Positions 25,023 to 33,436 of a DNA stretch of 45,157 nucleotides are shown piece after piece. Source of the stretch: Gammaproteobacteria bacterium 39-13 (GTDB lineage Bacteria; Pseudomonadota; Gammaproteobacteria; Berkiellales; Berkiellaceae); the NCBI GenBank assembly GCA_001898235.1, contig MKTN01000053.1, forward strand, positions 1-45,157, written 5' to 3'. How positions within the stretch are numbered: position 1 is the stretch's first letter; every line of letters starts with the position of its first letter. The notes under the pieces were generated by a model. It saw nothing but the letters and a program-made list of their open reading frames with translations. It had not been told where the DNA came from and ran no database searches. Both the position numbers and the translations under genes were made by a program.

Positions 25023-26216
25023 ATGAAGCTATATGAAGTTATTCCAAGCTGGGTAAGCGCAATTTATGGAATGTTTGCACAACAAACAGCTAATACAACC
25101 GATACGCTACCAGAACATGCATTAGCAGTATTAAATAATACTTTATTTAATGACACCATCCCTCAAATTCCCCCTGTTGAGCCCGTTGTAGAGACCACTA
25201 CGAGTTGGTGGAATATATTTTCTTCCGCAGGTGCTTCTGCGCAAAGCGCTTGGCAATGGGGAACTTCTGTAACCTCTTATGCGGCAAGCTTTGTTAAAAA
25301 TCTTTTTATGGCAGGCTCAGAAAGCACATTAGCGTTTGGTAGAACGTCACAGACTGCGAACCTAATGGCTACCACGGTTAAGAATTCTTTAGAATATGCA
25401 GATGCGTTAGGTATTGCACTTTACGAATCTTTACTTGAAGTCTCACCACAACTGCTAGCAGATATACTCAAAAAAGCAGAGCATAGAATTAATCAAGAAG
25501 ATGAAAACGCTAACCGAGATCATCCTCCAGGATGGGGTATTGCTACCCTTGCCACTACCGCAATTTCTGTCTATTTAGCCGTTTGCCTGTTAAAAACGTT
25601 AGCAAGAAAAACGAAGAATCATGATGAATTTCATGAAATGAAAGAACAAATTGTACAAATGATGAAAATGCAAAATAATCATAGCTTTTGGAATTATATT
25701 TACGAAGGAGCGAAAACGTGCTTTTATTCTGCTGCACTTTTAAGCTTAGGTTCAGCTTTTGCCGTACCAATGATGGCATCAGTTGGCCTTGCTGCCATTC
25801 CGGTAGCTTTCCCTATCATTAAATGGGGATGGAGCAAAATAACTGAAAGGGGCGAAGAGAAAGAATTAATGGAAATTGTTACGGCAATAAAAGCGGTGCA
25901 AGAAGTACAATCAAAAATCACAACAGATAGAGCTAAAGCAGAATTTGTGGCGAATGTACGCCAATTTGCTTTAGAGCAAGCAAAGACGGGTGATTCTGCC
26001 TTATTGATGAAATTATTAGATGATGCATCGAAAGAGCAAGCTATGCCAGTCATGATTGAAGAAAAGAGAGTGGCGCCTGTTACCCCATTACGTGCGGCGG
26101 CAACATCTGTTCGTCAAGATAGCCCTATGCCACGCCGTCCGGACGTGCCGGAAAACACATTGCATAAAGCGTTTCGAAGAAAAACTGCTTCATCTAATAT
26201 TGCAGATCAAAGATAA
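25023..26216 (+). CDS. Hypothetical protein with two membrane segments, candidate effector
   Basis: Not recognised; 397 residues. There is no signal peptide. Residues 1-165 are Ser/Thr/Ala-rich with amphipathic stretches. The first hydrophobic segment lies at about 172-194 (GIATLATTAISVYLAVCLLK) and a longer hydrophobic hairpin at about 233-268 (SAALLSLGSAFAVPMMASVG, then LAAIPVAFPII). Residues 276-340 look helical and charged, and the tail (VTPLRAAATSVRQD, RRPDVPENTLHKAFRRK) is basic. Central hydrophobic hairpins in otherwise soluble proteins are common in secreted proteins that insert into host organelle membranes, but this is only an analogy. The start is preceded by GAGGGG at a slightly long distance. 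Confidence 0.65.
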   Translation: MKLYEVIPSWVSAIYGMFAQQTANTTDTLPEHALAVLNNTLFNDTIPQIPPVEPVVETTTSWWNIFSSAGASAQSAWQWGTSVTSYAASFVKNLFMAGSESTLAFGRTSQTANLMATTVKNSLEYADALGIALYESLLEVSPQLLADILKKAEHRINQEDENANRDHPPGWGIATLATTAISVYLAVCLLKTLARKTKNHDEFHEMKEQIVQMMKMQNNHSFWNYIYEGAKTCFYSAALLSLGSAFAVPMMASVGLAAIPVAFPIIKWGWSKITERGEEKELMEIVTAIKAVQEVQSKITTDRAKAEFVANVRQFALEQAKTGDSALLMKLLDDASKEQAMPVMIEEKRVAPVTPLRAAATSVRQDSPMPRRPDVPENTLHKAFRRKTASSNIADQR

Positions 26217-26363
26217 AATAGACTTTCGCTTCGCCTTCTCTTTAACAAGAGGGTGAAGCAGCGAAGTAAATTTTTAAAAAATTATACCATTATCAACAAA
26301 ACGACCTAGGTAAATGCGGAGAAACGCTACCTTGGGTACTCAGTCTTTCGACTTTTGTTTCTT

Positions 26364-27245
26364 CTAAACCGATAATCTTGGTATTTTATCTGCGGGTATG
26401 CGTACTATCCCATCGTCTTCCTCACGATGAAGATGGGAGATGGCACGCCAAGCGTGGCCATATATCACTTCAAAAGTTGCAGGATATAAATTATCTGGAC
26501 GCTTAAATGCTTCATAAGCTTGAAACATTTTTTCAAAATGATTTTTAGCGGTTAAGCCTTTGGCACGGGTTAAATTCATATTGCGTGCACCAGTGGCTTT
26601 GAGATCGCGCAATAGCTGTTTCACGTGAGAGTAGGTCACTGTTATCATTTCCATGTCCATCACAGGATCATTCAAACGTGTTTTTAACAGCGCATCGCCG
26701 ATATCATGCATATCAGTAAACTCATTGACATGGGTAATAGAATCAGTCCAACTCTGCCGTAATTCAATCAATGTCTGTGGTCCCAAGGTAGAGAAGAATA
26801 AGAAGCCATTGGGTTTGAGCACGCGCTTTAATTCTAGAAAGGTCTTTTCTAAAGCAAAGCTCCATTGTAAGGTGAAATTGGAAAAAATAAGATCAAAGCT
26901 TTGATTGGCAAATGGCAATTGTTCCATATCGCCACAAACATAAAAGGGTTTATTTTTCCACAGTTGCCAAGGTTGTTTGCTTTTGGCAAATTGCATCATT
27001 CCTTGCGCTAAATCTAATCCTATGATCTTGCTTTGCGGAAACTTTTGCTGTAATTGGCGCGTTAAAAAACCTGTTCCTGCGCCGACATCTAAAATTGTTT
27101 GCGGCGGCGCCTTGATAAGATCAAGACGATCTATCAACCGCTGACCGATCTCCTTTTGGATAAAAGCAGATTGATCATAAGTTTTTGCCGCCATGCTAAA
27201 AGAGCGCGCAATATCAATTTTATTGACGGGAGGGATTTCAATCAT
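26364..27245 (-). CDS. bioC: Malonyl-ACP O-methyltransferase
   Basis: BioC methylates malonyl-ACP so that fatty acid synthesis can build the pimeloyl chain of biotin. The 293-residue protein has the class I motif TILDVGAGTGFLTRQL (45-60), GLDLAQGMMQFAK, the acidic/aromatic block GDMEQLPFANQSFDLIFSNFTLQWS, and FLFFSTLGPQTLIELRQSW, all typical of BioC. The N-terminus VNKIDIARSFSMAAKTYDQSA aligns with the family. Its start overlaps the bioB stop (ATGA), so the two are coupled. The C-terminus is somewhat longer than in E. coli (251 residues). Confidence 0.9.
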   Translation of the reverse strand: MIEIPPVNKIDIARSFSMAAKTYDQSAFIQKEIGQRLIDRLDLIKAPPQTILDVGAGTGFLTRQLQQKFPQSKIIGLDLAQGMMQFAKSKQPWQLWKNKPFYVCGDMEQLPFANQSFDLIFSNFTLQWSFALEKTFLELKRVLKPNGFLFFSTLGPQTLIELRQSWTDSITHVNEFTDMHDIGDALLKTRLNDPVMDMEMITVTYSHVKQLLRDLKATGARNMNLTRAKGLTAKNHFEKMFQAYEAFKRPDNLYPATFEVIYGHAWRAISHLHREEDDGIVRIPADKIPRLSV

Positions 27246-28255
27246 GCTTTCACCACAAGTGGAATAGTATGAGATGAACAGGAAGACGCCGTTGAGAGTT
27301 GTGCAGGTTCGGGTGTCAATCCTAATTCTTGCAGAAGGACTTTATCTTCTGACATATCAGCATTTTGAGTGACTAATAATTTAGGACCATGATGAATAGA
27401 ATTTGCACCTGCCATAAAACATAAAGTTTGCATGGTTTTTGACATTTGTCGACGACCGCCAGAAAGTCTCACATAGGCTTTGGGCATCAAAATCCGCGCA
27501 AGAGCGACAGCACGCACGAAGGAAAGATCATCCATTGGTGCTTCATTTTCTAAAGGCGTACCTTCAATTCGTACTAATTGGTTAATAGGAACGCTTTGTG
27601 GATGCTCTGGTTGATTGGCTAGTGTAATGAGCAATTCAATACGATCTTTCTCTGTTTCGCCCATGCCTAAAATACCACCACTACATACTTTCATTCCTGC
27701 TTCGCGCACGTATTGCAAGGTGGTTAACCTATCAGAAAAAGATCGGGTTGTAGAAACTTTCTTAAAATGGTTTTCAGAGGTTTCTAAATTATGATTGTAA
27801 TAATCTAGCCCCGCTTCTTTGAGAGCTTGCGCTTGCTCGGGGCGAAGTTTACCGAGTGTGATGCAGGTTTCTAATCCCAAGGCTTTAATCGCTTTTACCA
27901 TTTCAATGACTTTGTTTAAGTTGCGATCAGTGGGGCCACGCCATGAAGCCGCTAAGCAATAACGAGAGGCACCATTTGCTTTGGCGTCCTTAGCACTTTG
28001 TATGACTTCATCCAGATCTGCAAGCGGTTCATTTTCTACGCCTGTGCTATGATAAATGCTTTGTCCACACCAGTGACAGTCTTCTGGACACCCGCCTACT
28101 TTAATATTTTGCAATGTACACACCTGAATGGAATTCGGTGTGAAAACTGCTCGATGAATTTGTTGAGATTGCCATACTAAGTCCATAAAGGGTTGATGGT
28201 AAAGCGCATAAGCTTCTTCATAAGACCAATCATGACGGATGACGTATGCAGACAT
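27242..28255 (-). CDS. bioB: Biotin synthase
   Basis: This 337-residue radical-SAM enzyme inserts sulfur into dethiobiotin. The cluster motif is GGCPEDCHWCGQS (the CxxxCxxC of the [4Fe-4S] site), with the [2Fe-2S] ligands in RYCLAASWRGP and CITLGKL, the GLDYYNHNLETS block, and CSGGILGMGE. RLSGGRRQM supplies the conserved Arg. The ATG at 28255 is chosen over one at 28276 because AAGGGA lies at the right spacing and MSAYVIRHDWSYEEA fits the family. First gene of bioB-bioC; it diverges from the comF-like gene over 78 bases. No clear BirA operator is visible there. Confidence 0.95.
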   Translation of the reverse strand: MSAYVIRHDWSYEEAYALYHQPFMDLVWQSQQIHRAVFTPNSIQVCTLQNIKVGGCPEDCHWCGQSIYHSTGVENEPLADLDEVIQSAKDAKANGASRYCLAASWRGPTDRNLNKVIEMVKAIKALGLETCITLGKLRPEQAQALKEAGLDYYNHNLETSENHFKKVSTTRSFSDRLTTLQYVREAGMKVCSGGILGMGETEKDRIELLITLANQPEHPQSVPINQLVRIEGTPLENEAPMDDLSFVRAVALARILMPKAYVRLSGGRRQMSKTMQTLCFMAGANSIHHGPKLLVTQNADMSEDKVLLQELGLTPEPAQLSTASSCSSHTIPLVVKA

Positions 28256-28333
28256 AATAAGATCCCTTAGGTGCAATTTTTGGCATTCATCATAAGTCTC
28301 TGGCCTGCTGAATCAACTCTAGAGGTTAAGATA

Positions 28334-29041
28334 GTGAACAAGTGGTTAAAAATTGTACAACATTTACTAGGGGCTTGCCTACCTTTACCCTGCCATTGTG
28401 TTTTGTGCTTAAGGCCTAGTGGTCGAAAAATTGCCCTATGTCGGGAATGTGAAGCATGCCTACCCTGGTTAATATCACCCTGTAACCGCTGTGGACTCAT
28501 GATGCGAGAGGGGATCTGCGTGAAGTGTCTGCGTCAAAAGCTGCCATTTGAGCGCTGCCAAGCGCTTTTTGACTATGCATGGCCGGTTGATGAGTTTATT
28601 GGGCAATGGAAATATGCGGGCGAGCTCTATTTTGCCAAATTGCTGGGTACCCTCATGGCTGAGCGTTTGTCATTGAGAGAAACCGTCGATTGTATCGTGC
28701 CCCTTCCTCTGCACCCTTTACGGCAAAGAGAGCGCGGCTTTAATCAAACCATCGAATTGGCAAGCCAGATTGCGGATTTAAAAGGATTACCTTTAGATAG
28801 GTGGAGTTGCACCAAAATAAAAAGCACACCTGCTCAATCTTCCCTCGGTAAGGCCGCACGCATGCAGTATCTCCAGGCAAGTGTTTTTGCCATTGATAAA
28901 AGCTTTCAAGCAAAGCATGTACTTGTTATTGAAGACGTTGTCACCACCGGTAGTACCGTGGGCGCATTTACAATGGCATTAAAGCATGCAGGGGTTGAGA
29001 CGGTGGACATTTGGGCAGTTTGTCGCACACATCCAGACTGA
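28334..29041 (+). CDS. ComF family phosphoribosyltransferase-like protein
   Basis: This 235-residue protein is related to ComF/GntX, used in natural DNA uptake or its regulation. The N-terminus has paired cysteines of a zinc ribbon (CHCVLC, CRECEAC, CNRCG, CVKC), then the PRTase fold with CIVPLPLHPLRQRERGFNQT and the PRPP-binding HVLVIEDVVTTGSTVGAF. The GTG at 28334 is chosen because AGAGG lies eight bases upstream; the frame extends back to GTG 28271 without a site. It lies next to bioC/bioB in many gammaproteobacteria, as here. Confidence 0.88.
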   Translation: MNKWLKIVQHLLGACLPLPCHCVLCLRPSGRKIALCRECEACLPWLISPCNRCGLMMREGICVKCLRQKLPFERCQALFDYAWPVDEFIGQWKYAGELYFAKLLGTLMAERLSLRETVDCIVPLPLHPLRQRERGFNQTIELASQIADLKGLPLDRWSCTKIKSTPAQSSLGKAARMQYLQASVFAIDKSFQAKHVLVIEDVVTTGSTVGAFTMALKHAGVETVDIWAVCRTHPD

Positions 29042-29103
29042 AGGAGAACAAAATAGCTCAAAATTGTGCTAAATCCCTTATTTATGGGCACAAAAAATTG
29101 AAC

Positions 29104-30864
29104 ATGAGCTTGAGAATGGATCCCCTTAAAAAAAATAAAGCAACATTAAAGTTACCCCTTAACGCAAAATTTGGACTGCATGGTGGGGCATTTGGATTCT
29201 TGCCAACGAGTGTTGAGTATTTTCAATTGAAAGTACATTTTGCCAGAAATGAGAATGCATTTTTTGTCATGGATATTTCACCTGAGCTTACCCTTTTAAA
29301 CGAATTAACAGGCGCTGAGCTAAGTATGACGGTTCCTACCTTAGGTTTTACTGATCCGTCTTGTGACTATTCGCTCGATCCGTTTTTTGCTGTGCCTATT
29401 AGCATAAATGGTTTTGTTGCAAATAGCGCTAACCCGGGGCTTTCGCGTGCTAAAATAGTTGCAACTGATATTGCGGGTGAAACATATCCATTGTTGAGTT
29501 CTCCCTCAGGGGAAATAGACTATGAGCAAATTCAACAACATGTTGGAAAAGAAGTACAACTTTTTACGCCATTGGAAAAAATAACTTACATCTATACACA
29601 ATCGCAATTACAAAAAGGATTGGGGTTGCATCATGTGCCTGGAATTTTGACACAAAACAAAGTGGAATGGTTACTTGCAAACAGGGAATTGTCTTTCTTC
29701 ATTACCCTTAAAATTACCCATAATGGGCAGATAATTCATCAACGAAAAGTACGATGCCATGCCAAAGAAGTGTTACCAACGACAAAAATTTCTGCGACTT
29801 GGAAGGGGGATCGCCAAGGGGAATTGAAGATACATTATAAAGCCAACTTTCCGATCAGTATTAAAGGTTCTCATCGCTTCCAGGTCGATTTTGATATTCC
29901 ACTACAAGAAGGTGTTGAATACCATTGGCAAGGATCCGCTATTGCTCGCCATGAAAAGGCTAGCACGCTGAAATTGACTCAGAGTTTTGGTTTGAGTGCA
30001 AAGGCGTTGGATTTGGTAGTGAAGAGTGTTATCTCTAGCGCCTATTTTCGGCAAAGATTATTAGCGCATATGGTGAAAAAAGAAGCCCATATTTTTAATG
30101 TTTATAGTAAACGTCAAGATGTTATTGCCATCTTATATGATCATCTTATACGTGGCGTACTGAATCAAAGTATTCCTATATTTGCTCTTGGGGCATTTTT
30201 TGTTGAAGGAGAAGCATTAAATGCAACCGTTGCCACATGGGATTTAACCTCTTTTGATAAACACGATCAGACGATATTGAAAAGATTATCTAATCATTTA
30301 GAAAATAATGATATTTCTCGAGAAAATTTCATTAATAGTGTTGATGAATTGCTTTGTATAACAACAGAGCCTTTAGAGATAACCTTGGTTTTACCAACCA
30401 CCTCAGAAAAGTGTCTCTCTGAGGAAAATATGATTTGTGCGCATTTGCAGTGGGATGGTAAGCATGGCAAAGAAAAAACAATTATTTCAACCGAGTCTGA
30501 ATTACAAATTATCTCCAAGATGAAAACAACCGATGCATTAAAAGCGGTACCAGCAGAGCGCAAGTTAGAAGTCGGTGATACTTATAGTGTGAATTTGGCA
30601 AATTTAATGAATGATAAAACCGCTCATTGGCGTGAAAATGATAGGGTTAATATTAGTGAACTACTTAATATTTTAGAAAACTCAGGTTGTCAAGGTGTCA
30701 TCCATGCGCAAATTTCGCCTGAAGGAGATACAGAGATTTGGGTAGAGCATTTTTCAGATGTCGCCTCTAAGCCTAATCATTATCATGTTGCTACGTTAAA
30801 GAAAGAAAAGAAAGAAGAGGCTTTGCCTGGAGTCCAATCTCCCTCTATTGGGTTTAAACGTTAA
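29104..30864 (+). CDS. Unknown protein, about 586 aa, coupled to a J-domain gene
   Basis: Not recognised. There is no signal peptide or membrane segment. The first about 300 residues look beta-rich (VEYFQLKVHFARNENAFFV, KISATWKGDRQGELKIHYKA), the rest mixed. The start is uncertain: ATGs at 29104 and 29116 lack a good ribosome site, while a strong AAGGAG at 29041 is followed at ideal spacing by ATA 29053 in the same frame. It follows comF on the same strand and its stop overlaps the start of the J-domain gene (TAATG), so those two proteins probably work together. Candidate secreted protein or a chaperone client; no function can be assigned. Confidence 0.7.
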   Translation: MSLRMDPLKKNKATLKLPLNAKFGLHGGAFGFLPTSVEYFQLKVHFARNENAFFVMDISPELTLLNELTGAELSMTVPTLGFTDPSCDYSLDPFFAVPISINGFVANSANPGLSRAKIVATDIAGETYPLLSSPSGEIDYEQIQQHVGKEVQLFTPLEKITYIYTQSQLQKGLGLHHVPGILTQNKVEWLLANRELSFFITLKITHNGQIIHQRKVRCHAKEVLPTTKISATWKGDRQGELKIHYKANFPISIKGSHRFQVDFDIPLQEGVEYHWQGSAIARHEKASTLKLTQSFGLSAKALDLVVKSVISSAYFRQRLLAHMVKKEAHIFNVYSKRQDVIAILYDHLIRGVLNQSIPIFALGAFFVEGEALNATVATWDLTSFDKHDQTILKRLSNHLENNDISRENFINSVDELLCITTEPLEITLVLPTTSEKCLSEENMICAHLQWDGKHGKEKTIISTESELQIISKMKTTDALKAVPAERKLEVGDTYSVNLANLMNDKTAHWRENDRVNISELLNILENSGCQGVIHAQISPEGDTEIWVEHFSDVASKPNHYHVATLKKEKKEEALPGVQSPSIGFKR

Positions 30865-31211
30865 TGGAAAATGATAAAGTTGTTATCAATATAAAAGAAG
30901 CCACGCAAAAATATCAAATTCTCGGGGTGGCATTTAACGCGTCTAAAGATGAAATTCGTCGTGCGAGAAATAAATTATTACATCAATTTCATCCTGATAA
31001 ATATCCTTATGGTTGGATTTATGATGATGTCGATCCTGAGAAAAGGGTTTATTTAATTCAGAGTGCTTATCTTTATATTATGGAAAATTACGATGATATC
31101 ATGGACGCCTTCCAAGTTTTATTAGCTTCAACTCTCTCTAATCAGATGCCGGCGCAAACTCGCAGTCATTGGGTTTATACAACGATTGCTAGTTTTGACC
31201 AAGACGAATGA
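30864..31211 (+). CDS. Stand-alone J-domain (DnaJ-like) protein
   Basis: This 115-residue protein is essentially one J domain: YQILGVAFNASKDEIRRARN, then HQFHPDKYPYG with the invariant HPD that stimulates Hsp70 ATPase, and a long helix IQSAYLYIMENYDD. A loop insertion (YPYGWIYDDVDPEKR) lies between helices II/III. There is no zinc-finger or client-binding domain. It starts within the stop of the preceding gene (one-base overlap). It may recruit DnaK, or host Hsp70 if secreted, to its partner. Confidence 0.8.
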   Translation: MENDKVVINIKEATQKYQILGVAFNASKDEIRRARNKLLHQFHPDKYPYGWIYDDVDPEKRVYLIQSAYLYIMENYDDIMDAFQVLLASTLSNQMPAQTRSHWVYTTIASFDQDE

Positions 31212-31292
31212 CTGAATTTATTTGTCCTCTTGCAATTTTCTTGTGTTTATCAGCAAAATGGAAGAAATCGAGTGGGCGCTTACAGGGATAGT

Positions 31293-32060
31293 ATGATGCG
31301 CTTAATATACGGCTTTTGCCTTTTTTTAAATATATCTTTGTCTTGGGCAAGTCATGAAATTGTTCATATTGCTGTTTCTTCTAGTATTGGGAATCCATTG
31401 ACATCATTATGTCAGAAATTTAACCAATCAACTAAATATGGTTGTAAGATAACAACGGCGCCAGCAGGCCATTTGTATGCACATATTATGCATGGCATGG
31501 CATATGATTTGTTTTTGTCAGCGGACGAAACTTATACAGAAGGCCTTATTAATGCCAAAAAAGCCGATGCACAAAGTCGCATTGCAATTGCAGAAGGGCG
31601 GATTGTGTTATGGAGTGCCGATCCTAAAATAACCCCCGAAGCTTTGTATCAGATTTTAACCGAAAAAGAAAATATAGTGATTGCTATTGCCAATCCGGGC
31701 GCGTCTTCTTATGGAGCTGCGGCGAGAGAAATGCTACAAGAGTATGGCTTATGGACCAACATTCAGAGCCGTTTGATTTATGGAAAGAATATTAAACACA
31801 CTTATGAACTTATCATGACACAACGCATTCCATTAGGATTTATTTCTCTTGCGCAATTATCTCCAGAAGTGCGTGCGCGCAAACAATATTGGGAGCCGCA
31901 AACTTATCGCTATAAGCCTGTTAAACATGAAGTGATTACATTGAAAGCAGCTAAGAATCAAAAAGCTTTAGTCGCTTTTAGGGATTTTTTACGAAATGAC
32001 CAAAGTTGCCAAATATTAAGTGAAGCAGGGTATGGCTGTTCAAATAGTCTTCATACATGA
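31293..32060 (+). CDS. ModA-like periplasmic substrate-binding protein
   Basis: This 255-residue protein has a signal peptide (MMRLIYGFCLFLNISLSWAS) and the type 2 periplasmic-binding-protein fold of molybdate-binding ModA: HIAVSSSIGNPLTSLCQKF, APAGHLYAHIMHGMAYDLFLSADE, then IAEGRIVLWSADP and IAIANPGASSYGAAAREML. The start is taken at the first of two adjacent ATGs, after AGGGATAGT; the frame opens earlier at 31230 without a signal sequence. ModA proteins usually precede modB and modC; neither is here. It may bind molybdate or another oxyanion. Confidence 0.8.
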   Translation: MMRLIYGFCLFLNISLSWASHEIVHIAVSSSIGNPLTSLCQKFNQSTKYGCKITTAPAGHLYAHIMHGMAYDLFLSADETYTEGLINAKKADAQSRIAIAEGRIVLWSADPKITPEALYQILTEKENIVIAIANPGASSYGAAAREMLQEYGLWTNIQSRLIYGKNIKHTYELIMTQRIPLGFISLAQLSPEVRARKQYWEPQTYRYKPVKHEVITLKAAKNQKALVAFRDFLRNDQSCQILSEAGYGCSNSLHT

Positions 32061-32122
32061 GTTTTCTAGTTGTTGTCTTATCAATAGCGAGTGCATGAAG
32101 CACTCGCCACCAAAGATTTTAA

Positions 32123-32569
32123 CTAGGCGTGGGTAATATAAGAAAGATCATGTGTGCCAACGTTAGTGGCAAAAGACCATTCATAACCATCTAGATCGCG
32201 CAAGGTGTAAAATCTGTCTCCCCAGAACATATTTTCAGGAGCGCTTAATATTTCAGCCCCCTTTTGTTTTGCATGTTCATAATGGGCATCAACATCTTCT
32301 ACATAGATGTAAAGCGAGATATTTGAAGGTACTCCAGTCGTTTTAGGAGATTTTTTGTCAGATCCCCAAGCCCCTTCTGGTGCCATCATGATAGTCGCAT
32401 CACCAAGCATCATTTCTGCATGAACAATTTCATTGTTTTGTTTCTCAGGTTGATTTTTTAAGGAAAACTGACAAACATCGCGATAAAAAGCAAGGGACTG
32501 ATCGGCGTTTTTTACGGTGAGGTGGGGAAGTAAGCTGGGAAGTCCTTTGGGTTTAAATGATTGAGTCAT
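32123..32569 (-). CDS. VOC superfamily (glyoxalase/bleomycin-resistance-like) protein
   Basis: This 148-residue PhnB/glyoxalase-type protein begins LPHLTVKNADQSLAFYRDVCQF, has the repeated beta-alpha-beta-beta-beta modules, HAEMMLGDATIMM, and SLYIYVEDVDAHYEHAKQKGAEILSA in part, and ends FWGDRFYTLRDLDGYEWSFA. The ATG at 32569 has AAGGAGT seven bases before it; a GTG at 32578 would overlap that site. Candidate metal ligands are the His in the first strand and the Glu of GYEW. The substrate cannot be told. Confidence 0.85.
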   Translation of the reverse strand: MTQSFKPKGLPSLLPHLTVKNADQSLAFYRDVCQFSLKNQPEKQNNEIVHAEMMLGDATIMMAPEGAWGSDKKSPKTTGVPSNISLYIYVEDVDAHYEHAKQKGAEILSAPENMFWGDRFYTLRDLDGYEWSFATNVGTHDLSYITHA

Positions 32570-32779
32570 TATATTCACTCCTTATGTTACTGCTCGAATA
32601 TCAACTCTTCGATGCTCTTCCCATTTTGTTCCCCTTAAGGATAGTTATGTACAAGATATACACTTCTATTCTCGAAGAGGTTGTCGCCTGTCCTAAAGCA
32701 AAATGGTTGAGCATTAGTTTGGTCTATTAACTGCGACAATCTCCTATATAAAAAGTGAAGTTCTCACGCATCACAGCCT

Positions 32780-33436
32780 TTAGGTTTTGATATAAACATC
32801 AAAACGATGACTACGAGCCTTAAAGACCAAATCTGGATTGGACTTTAAGGTTGGAGCGGCATGCGCGCGTTTCACTACCACTCTCTTTTTTGCAAACTTT
32901 AATGAAATTTCTACCAATTGTGAAGCATCGGCATCGGAGCCAACAACTGATTGCAAAATTTGCATTTCCTTTTTAACTGCAGCGGATTTAGTGCGCGCTT
33001 CAAACATGGGATCGCAATAAATCACATCAGGTAAATCAGGTAACGTATTATTGTTCAGGTATTCGATAGCGCAAGATTCAATAAGTTTCATGCGTTCAAT
33101 GATATTTGCTAAGGTAGGATCAGTCATTGCGCGTTGCAGTCCATCCTTTAAAAGTGTCGCAATCGCGGTGTGGCGTTCGAATAATGTCACCTGACATCCT
33201 AAGGCTGCGAGCAGGAAGGCTTCACGGCCTAAACCTGCAGTAGTATCGAAAACCTGAAAGCTATCGCCCTTTTTCCAACCAATGGCTTTGGCGATGAGCT
33301 CATTTCTTCCCTGTAAATGTTCAAACCGATAGCGTAAGGGGCCTTGACCAAAATCTATTTGATAGGCGCGCCATTTTACTTGTGAGGGGAGCGTTAGTGC
33401 AATCCCTTCTGGCGTTTCGGTCAGTTGATAATTCAA
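32780..33436 (-). CDS. rsmJ: 16S rRNA (guanine-1516-N2)-methyltransferase
   Basis: RsmJ (formerly YhiQ) methylates G1516 of 16S rRNA. This 218-residue protein shows QGPLRYRFEHLQGRNELIAK, VFDTTAGLGREAFLLAALGC (SAM motif I), TLFERH, and the catalytic DVIYCDPMFEAR, all typical of RsmJ. The start overlaps the stop of the upstream permease gene by four bases (ATGA), so the two are co-translated. Confidence 0.93.
   Translation of the reverse strand: MNYQLTETPEGIALTLPSQVKWRAYQIDFGQGPLRYRFEHLQGRNELIAKAIGWKKGDSFQVFDTTAGLGREAFLLAALGCQVTLFERHTAIATLLKDGLQRAMTDPTLANIIERMKLIESCAIEYLNNNTLPDLPDVIYCDPMFEARTKSAAVKKEMQILQSVVGSDADASQLVEISLKFAKKRVVVKRAHAAPTLKSNPDLVFKARSHRFDVYIKT

Noticed and set aside
26220-26275. 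Terminator after the two-segment membrane protein gene
   Set aside because: The CTTCGC...GCGAAG pairing is broken by several bulges, and the T-rich stretch after it is not directly attached; too weak to call.
28256-28333. Possible BirA operator between bioB and the comF-like gene
   Set aside because: Only a short near-palindrome (AACTCTAGAGGTT) is seen; it does not match the known BirA site pattern.
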